From an uncultured Bacilli bacterium (GTDB lineage Bacteria; Bacillota_I; Bacilli_A; RF39; UBA660), in contig CAJTWC010000008.1 in assembly GCA_910580185.1 (NCBI GenBank), forward strand, positions 1 to 64,000: a DNA stretch of 64,000 bases. The letters run 5' to 3'. A program made the translations under genes and the position numbers. Of the stretch, positions 60,091 to 64,000 are shown one piece after another. The notes beneath the pieces are model-generated. The model worked only from the letters and a program-made list of their open reading frames with translations, made no database searches and was not told where the DNA came from. Every line of letters starts with the position of its first letter. Within the stretch, counting starts at the first letter, position 1.

Positions 60091-60993
60091 ATGAAATATG
60101 AAATAATGGAAGAAAATGATTTAATTAGAATTGATAAATTTTTAATTGATAAATTAGATTTATCTAGAAGTAAGGTTCAAGAAATGATTAAACAAAACCT
60201 TGTTTTAGTAAATGGTAAGGCAACTAAAAATAGTTATGTATTAAAATTAAATGATATGATAAAGATAGTAGGAGAATTAAAGGAAGAAACTGATGCAATG
60301 CCTGAAAAAATGGATTTGGACATAGTATATGAAGATGATGATTTAATGGTTATTAATAAACCTTCAGGTCTTGTTGTTCATCCTTCTAGTGGGCATTTTA
60401 GTGGTACGCTTGTTAACGGGTTACTTGCATATACTAATAATTTAAGTACTACTAATGGATATATAAGGCCTGGAATAGTGCATAGAATAGATAAGGACAC
60501 GTCAGGATTACTTGTTGTTGCTAAAAACAATAAAGCTCATGAAAAGCTTGCTGTGCAATTAAAAGATAAAACTTTATCTAGAATATATGTAGCACTTGTT
60601 CATGGTAAGATTAATCATGATACTGGAACTATTGATGCACCGATTGGCAGGGATTTAAATGATCGAAAAAAAATGTGTGTTACAGAAGAAAATAGTAAGG
60701 AAGCTATTACTCATTTCAAAGTTTTAGAAAGATTTAATAATGCTACATTAATAGAGTGTAAATTAGAAACAGGAAGAACTCACCAAATAAGAGTTCATAT
60801 GAATTACATAGATCATCCTATAGTAAATGATCCAGTGTACGGTTATAAACGTAAGACAACGTCTTTTGGCCAAATGTTACATGCAAAAGAAATAGGATTT
60901 ATTCATCCTACTACTGGTAAAAGCATGACTTTTAAGTGTGAACCACCTAAGGAATTTAATGATATAGTAGAAATGTATAGAAATGAAAAATAA
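60091..60993 (+). CDS. rluD: Ribosomal large-subunit pseudouridine synthase RluD
   Basis: A 300-residue RluA-family enzyme that isomerises uridines in 23S rRNA helix 69. N-terminal S4 domain (RIDKFLIDKLDLSRSKVQEM), then the catalytic GIVHRIDKDTSGLLVVAKN with Asp, and GRTHQIRVHMNYIDHPIVND. Position after lspA matches B. subtilis ylyB. RluD of E. coli type is the best match; the exact target cannot be proven here. Confidence 0.93.
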   Translation: MKYEIMEENDLIRIDKFLIDKLDLSRSKVQEMIKQNLVLVNGKATKNSYVLKLNDMIKIVGELKEETDAMPEKMDLDIVYEDDDLMVINKPSGLVVHPSSGHFSGTLVNGLLAYTNNLSTTNGYIRPGIVHRIDKDTSGLLVVAKNNKAHEKLAVQLKDKTLSRIYVALVHGKINHDTGTIDAPIGRDLNDRKKMCVTEENSKEAITHFKVLERFNNATLIECKLETGRTHQIRVHMNYIDHPIVNDPVYGYKRKTTSFGQMLHAKEIGFIHPTTGKSMTFKCEPPKEFNDIVEMYRNEK

Positions 60994-61066
60994 ATCAGGC
61001 TGGTATTTTCAAATACTAGCTTTTTTGTTATAATAAATATGTTAAAAAAATTAATAGGAGGGTTAT

Positions 61067-62200
61067 ATGGTAACTAGTGAAGAACGTGACTTATTAGTTA
61101 TGAAATTTTTACATTATTTTATAACTGAGAAAAATTATAATCCGGTTATTGTTCATGGTATTCAAAATGAGATATGGTTAGAAAACATGGATAGTGAATA
61201 TAGAATTGTAAGATTGGTTTTAGGATATATACATAATAAAGAGCAATTAGATTTTGATAATTTTAAAGTTGGAAGAATGACAAGGCAAATCAAGTTAAAG
61301 ACTTTTACTTTAAAAATGAAAGTTATGACTTTTTATTTGGATATTAATGAAGACATAGAATTAGAAAGCACTAAAAATAATTTGATGATTAAGGCTAATA
61401 CTAAAGATGATATTAAAGGAAATGAATATTTAAAAAAGTCTTTCCCTGATATCAATGAAAAGTTGGTATTTACTGAAGAAGGTGCTAAGCTATACGAAAA
61501 AATAAATAGTGATATATTAAGGAGAAATTTAGATCAAACAGAAAAAATCAACGATTTATTTAGAACAAAAAAACCTATTGTTACCAATGTATTAATAGGG
61601 ATAATGATTTTCATATTCGTATTTATGTACGTATTTGGAAATGGTTCAACTGATACTTATACATTATTTAAGTTTGGTGGGTTAGTTAAAGATGGATCTT
61701 TCTTAAGAATAATTAGTAGTATGTTTTTACACATTGGATTTATCCATTTAATTATGAATATGTATTCACTTTCAATATTAGGAAAACAAACAGAAACTTT
61801 TTACGGACATTTTAAGACTTTAATAATTTTTATTTTTAGTGGTATTGTTGGAAATCTACTTTCGTTAATACTTATGGATACTAAAACGATTTCGGCAGGA
61901 GCATCAGGCGCTATATTTGGTCTTATGGGAGCGATTTTATATTTTTCTTTAAATCAAAGAACATATATGGGAGAAGCATTGAAAAGGGAGATACTTCCAG
62001 TAATAATTTTAAATTTGGTTTTTAGTTTTATGATTCCATCAATTAATATATATGCTCATATAGGTGGTTTAGTTGGCGGTATGATTATATCAAATGCACT
62101 TGGAATAAAGTATAAGTCTTCGAAGTTTGAAAAGGTAAATGGTTTTATTGCGTCAGCGATATTAATTGGCGTTCTTATCTTTTTAGCTTATTTTATGTAA
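61067..62200 (+). CDS. Rhomboid intramembrane serine protease (YqgP type)
   Basis: A 377-residue protein with an N-terminal cytoplasmic domain of about 175 residues, as in YqgP/GluP, followed by seven transmembrane segments with the rhomboid active site: HIGFIHLIMNMYSL, nucleophile GASGAIFGLMGA and catalytic His in NIYAHIGGLVGG. It cleaves membrane proteins within the bilayer. AGGAGG precedes the ATG; the glycosyltransferase gene follows after 13 bases. Confidence 0.95.
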   Translation: MVTSEERDLLVMKFLHYFITEKNYNPVIVHGIQNEIWLENMDSEYRIVRLVLGYIHNKEQLDFDNFKVGRMTRQIKLKTFTLKMKVMTFYLDINEDIELESTKNNLMIKANTKDDIKGNEYLKKSFPDINEKLVFTEEGAKLYEKINSDILRRNLDQTEKINDLFRTKKPIVTNVLIGIMIFIFVFMYVFGNGSTDTYTLFKFGGLVKDGSFLRIISSMFLHIGFIHLIMNMYSLSILGKQTETFYGHFKTLIIFIFSGIVGNLLSLILMDTKTISAGASGAIFGLMGAILYFSLNQRTYMGEALKREILPVIILNLVFSFMIPSINIYAHIGGLVGGMIISNALGIKYKSSKFEKVNGFIASAILIGVLIFLAYFM

Positions 62201-62213
62201 AGGAAAATAATTT

Positions 62214-63437
62214 ATGATAGTATTTAGAATAATTAGTTTAATATTTATATTTATAGGTCTTATAATGATTTTTATAACAAAGATTCTTTCACAAAAAAAC
62301 AATAATGTGCCAAGTAAGAAAAATAGTGGGCATGATTTTTGCTTTCTTATTCCGGCTAGGTATGAATCTAAAGTTATTGAAGGACTTCTTGTAAGTATAA
62401 AGAATCAAACGGTTAAAGTAGATATGAAAGATGTGTACGTAATAGTTGAATCTCGTGAGGACGAAACCGTTAACATATGTAAAAAGTATGGAGCGACGGT
62501 TGTTTTAAGAAAACATTTGAATCTACAAAGAAAAGGATATGCATTAGATGAGGCGGTTAAATTTATTTTAAATAAGAATAAACATTATGATGCATATTTC
62601 ATATTTGATGCTGATAATATACTTGATAAAAATTATATAAAGAATATGATACCAGTATTTAATAAGGGTTATGATTTAGCATCTGGTTATAGAAATTGTA
62701 AAAATGGTAATGAAAGTGTTATTGCTGCCTGCTCAGCACTAACTTTTTCACTTGTTAATACGGTGTTTAATGATAAGAAAAATAAAGAAACAAAAAATAT
62801 AACTTTTTCTGGTACGGGTTTTTACATAAGAGGGGATTTAATTGAAGAATGGGGTGGTTATCCATTTCACTCTTTAACCGAAGATTATGAACTAAGTTCA
62901 TATGCTACTTTAAATAATTTAACTACGTATTATAATATAAAATCGGTTTTTTATGATGAACAGCCACTTAGGTTTAAAGATACTATAAATCAACGTGTAA
63001 GATGGATAAGAGGTTATTTTGATGTAAGAAAAATGTATACGAAAAAAATCTATAAATCTTTGGATAAGAATGATCCTAATAATGGTTCTAAAATGGACGA
63101 ATCGGTTGGTATAATACCATTTATTTTTATGGTTGTGGGCCTTGTTGTTTGGTTTTTGTCATTAGTATTTTTTACATCATATAATTTATTTATTAACGAT
63201 AATGTATGGAAATTACATCTTTTAGAACTTATTATTTTCTTATTAATTGTATATGTAACAATGGTTGTGATGACATTTGTTATTCTTATGTTAGAGGGAA
63301 AAAAACTTGACTTAAACCTTAAATCAAGAATGAAGGTAATGATTATAAATCCAATATTTATGATTAGTTACGTTCCTTGCGCAATTAAGGCATTAAGTTC
63401 TAAAGAAGTAAAGTGGACAAGAGTGAATCACGGATAA
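62214..63437 (+). CDS. Family 2 glycosyltransferase, membrane-bound
   Basis: A 407-residue GT2 enzyme with an N-terminal transmembrane segment, a cytoplasmic GT-A domain (about 45-280) and two to three C-terminal transmembrane segments. Motifs of processive enzymes are present: FDADN, LTEDYELS (TED) and QRVRWIRG (QxxRW). This layout is that of cellulose/hyaluronan synthase-like or PgaC-like enzymes making an envelope polysaccharide; the sugar cannot be told. AAAGGAAAA lies upstream and a strong terminator follows. Confidence 0.9.
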   Translation: MIVFRIISLIFIFIGLIMIFITKILSQKNNNVPSKKNSGHDFCFLIPARYESKVIEGLLVSIKNQTVKVDMKDVYVIVESREDETVNICKKYGATVVLRKHLNLQRKGYALDEAVKFILNKNKHYDAYFIFDADNILDKNYIKNMIPVFNKGYDLASGYRNCKNGNESVIAACSALTFSLVNTVFNDKKNKETKNITFSGTGFYIRGDLIEEWGGYPFHSLTEDYELSSYATLNNLTTYYNIKSVFYDEQPLRFKDTINQRVRWIRGYFDVRKMYTKKIYKSLDKNDPNNGSKMDESVGIIPFIFMVVGLVVWFLSLVFFTSYNLFINDNVWKLHLLELIIFLLIVYVTMVVMTFVILMLEGKKLDLNLKSRMKVMIINPIFMISYVPCAIKALSSKEVKWTRVNHG

Positions 63438-63473
63438 ATTAGATAAAATAGAAGAAACCAAAAGGTAATAATA

Positions 63474-63518
63474 AAAAATATTAAAAGACTAAGTTGATTA
63501 GTCTTTTAATATTTTTTC
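63474..63518. terminator. Bidirectional terminator
   Basis: A very long perfect inverted repeat of about 20 base pairs (63474-63493 with 63499-63518, loop of five) between the convergent glycosyltransferase and RNase HIII genes. Confidence 0.93.
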
Positions 63519-64000
63519 AGTGTTTTTAAAATTAAGTTTTGCGATTTTATTTAATATATCTTTACCTTTTTCTTTAACTAGGTTTTTACCAAATTCATCA
63601 ACTAAAACCCCAGCACCTTTAGGTACTTGTTTTCCAACCATTTTAGATATTTTTTCCATTTCTTTGATAAATATATATCTACTAATTAAAGAACCACATG
63701 CAACTGATAGACATTTATCTTCTGCTTTTGTTGTAAAATCAATTCGTCTAAATACATTATTAGATTCTTTTAGGTATCCAAAATAATTTTTAGGATAACA
63801 AAATTGGTCAACCACAACTTTATCATAATTATAATTATCCTTTTTCATTAAAGAAAGTAGGGCTTTATTATGTAAGATTGCTTTTATTTTATTCATGTTA
63901 TATTCTGGATGTTTATTATATTCTTCATTTGAATATACCAAGGTTTCATATGGTATTTTTTTTATTATCTTTGGTACTATTTCTAATATTTTAGAATCAG
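63498..64000 (-). CDS. rnhC: Ribonuclease HIII, C-terminal part (runs off the window)
   Basis: On the minus strand the frame is open from the window edge (64000) to the stop at 63498; the start is outside. The visible 167 residues match the end of RNase HIII: DSKILEIVPKIIKKIPYETLVYSN is the usual DSK loop, then VVVDQFCYPKNYFGYL with an active-site Asp, then FTTKAEDKCLSVACGSLISRY. The enzyme removes RNA from RNA-DNA hybrids. An ATG at about 63941 is internal and not the start. Confidence 0.92.
   Translation of the reverse strand, partial: DSKILEIVPKIIKKIPYETLVYSNEEYNKHPEYNMNKIKAILHNKALLSLMKKDNYNYDKVVVDQFCYPKNYFGYLKESNNVFRRIDFTTKAEDKCLSVACGSLISRYIFIKEMEKISKMVGKQVPKGAGVLVDEFGKNLVKEKGKDILNKIAKLNFKNTEKILKD

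Overview
The window is a very AT-rich chromosomal segment of an endospore-forming Bacillota, most likely an uncultured Bacilli-type gut lineage. The standard genetic code fits: genes use ATG, GTG and TTG starts, AGGAGG/AGGTGAT ribosome sites and all three stops. It carries a cell-wall/division (dcw) cluster and many sporulation genes (spoIIGA, sigE, sigG, spoIIIAH, gerE, gerM, ylmC-type and a ylbD/ylbE/ylbF/rsmD block). I cannot assign a genus from sequence alone.

Positions 1 to about 6110 are the right-hand part of an integrative conjugative or mobilizable element: XRE regulator, DNA methyltransferase, three unknown small proteins, a TraG/VirD4 coupling protein, a SHOCT-like small protein and a large serine recombinase. 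Its right end lies inside a dcw-cluster class B penicillin-binding protein of SpoVD/PbpB type, at the conserved SxN active-site motif. Only the 3' part of that gene (6100-6972) is seen. The dcw cluster then continues: mraY, a NUDIX and a SWIM-zinc gene (no murD here), ftsW/spoVE, a structured non-coding RNA, an LRR surface protein behind a promoter whose spacer is a G9 tract, murG, murB, ftsQ/divIB, ftsA, ftsZ.

From 18.5 to 31.5 kb lie a transglutaminase-like protein, spoIIGA-sigE, the ylbD-ylbE-ylbF-rsmD block, a lone type IV pilin-like gene, endonuclease IV, a broken ORF6N gene, a nucleosidase, yceD-rpmF (L32 with an L27-like Prp-cleavage N-terminus), a ComEC-like hydrolase with DUF3006, and an S51 peptidase. 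From 31.7 to 44 kb are a methyltransferase, a three-gene ABC exporter with an attenuator-like leader, a phosphodiesterase, a stretch of small genes and structured RNAs (including a 9-codon Trp-rich ORF), a degenerate CPBP protein, a Tad secretion/pilus core (tadE-tadF-like-tadZ-tadA-tadB-tadC) and two membrane proteins sharing a VGRPKLAD tag with the LRR protein.

From 44 to 64 kb are DUF421, YfhO, a pair of coiled-coil proteins, a spoIIIAH-gerE-gerM cluster, tRNA-Arg(TCT), a diacylglycerol kinase-like gene, a C39-peptidase ABC transporter followed by three short peptides (a bacteriocin- or pheromone-like locus), rpsU, sigG, ylmC, a canonical CPBP protease, lspA, a frameshifted gene, rluD, rhomboid, a GT2 glycosyltransferase and the 3' part of rnhC, which runs off the window.

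The observations most worth following up are the element-interrupted PBP, the Prp-type leader on L32, the G9 promoter, the peptide/PCAT locus, the shared VGRPKLAD motif, the structured RNA after ftsW, and the Trp-rich micro-ORF. Starts were chosen from ribosome-binding sites. Functions come from recognising motifs by eye, without database searches.
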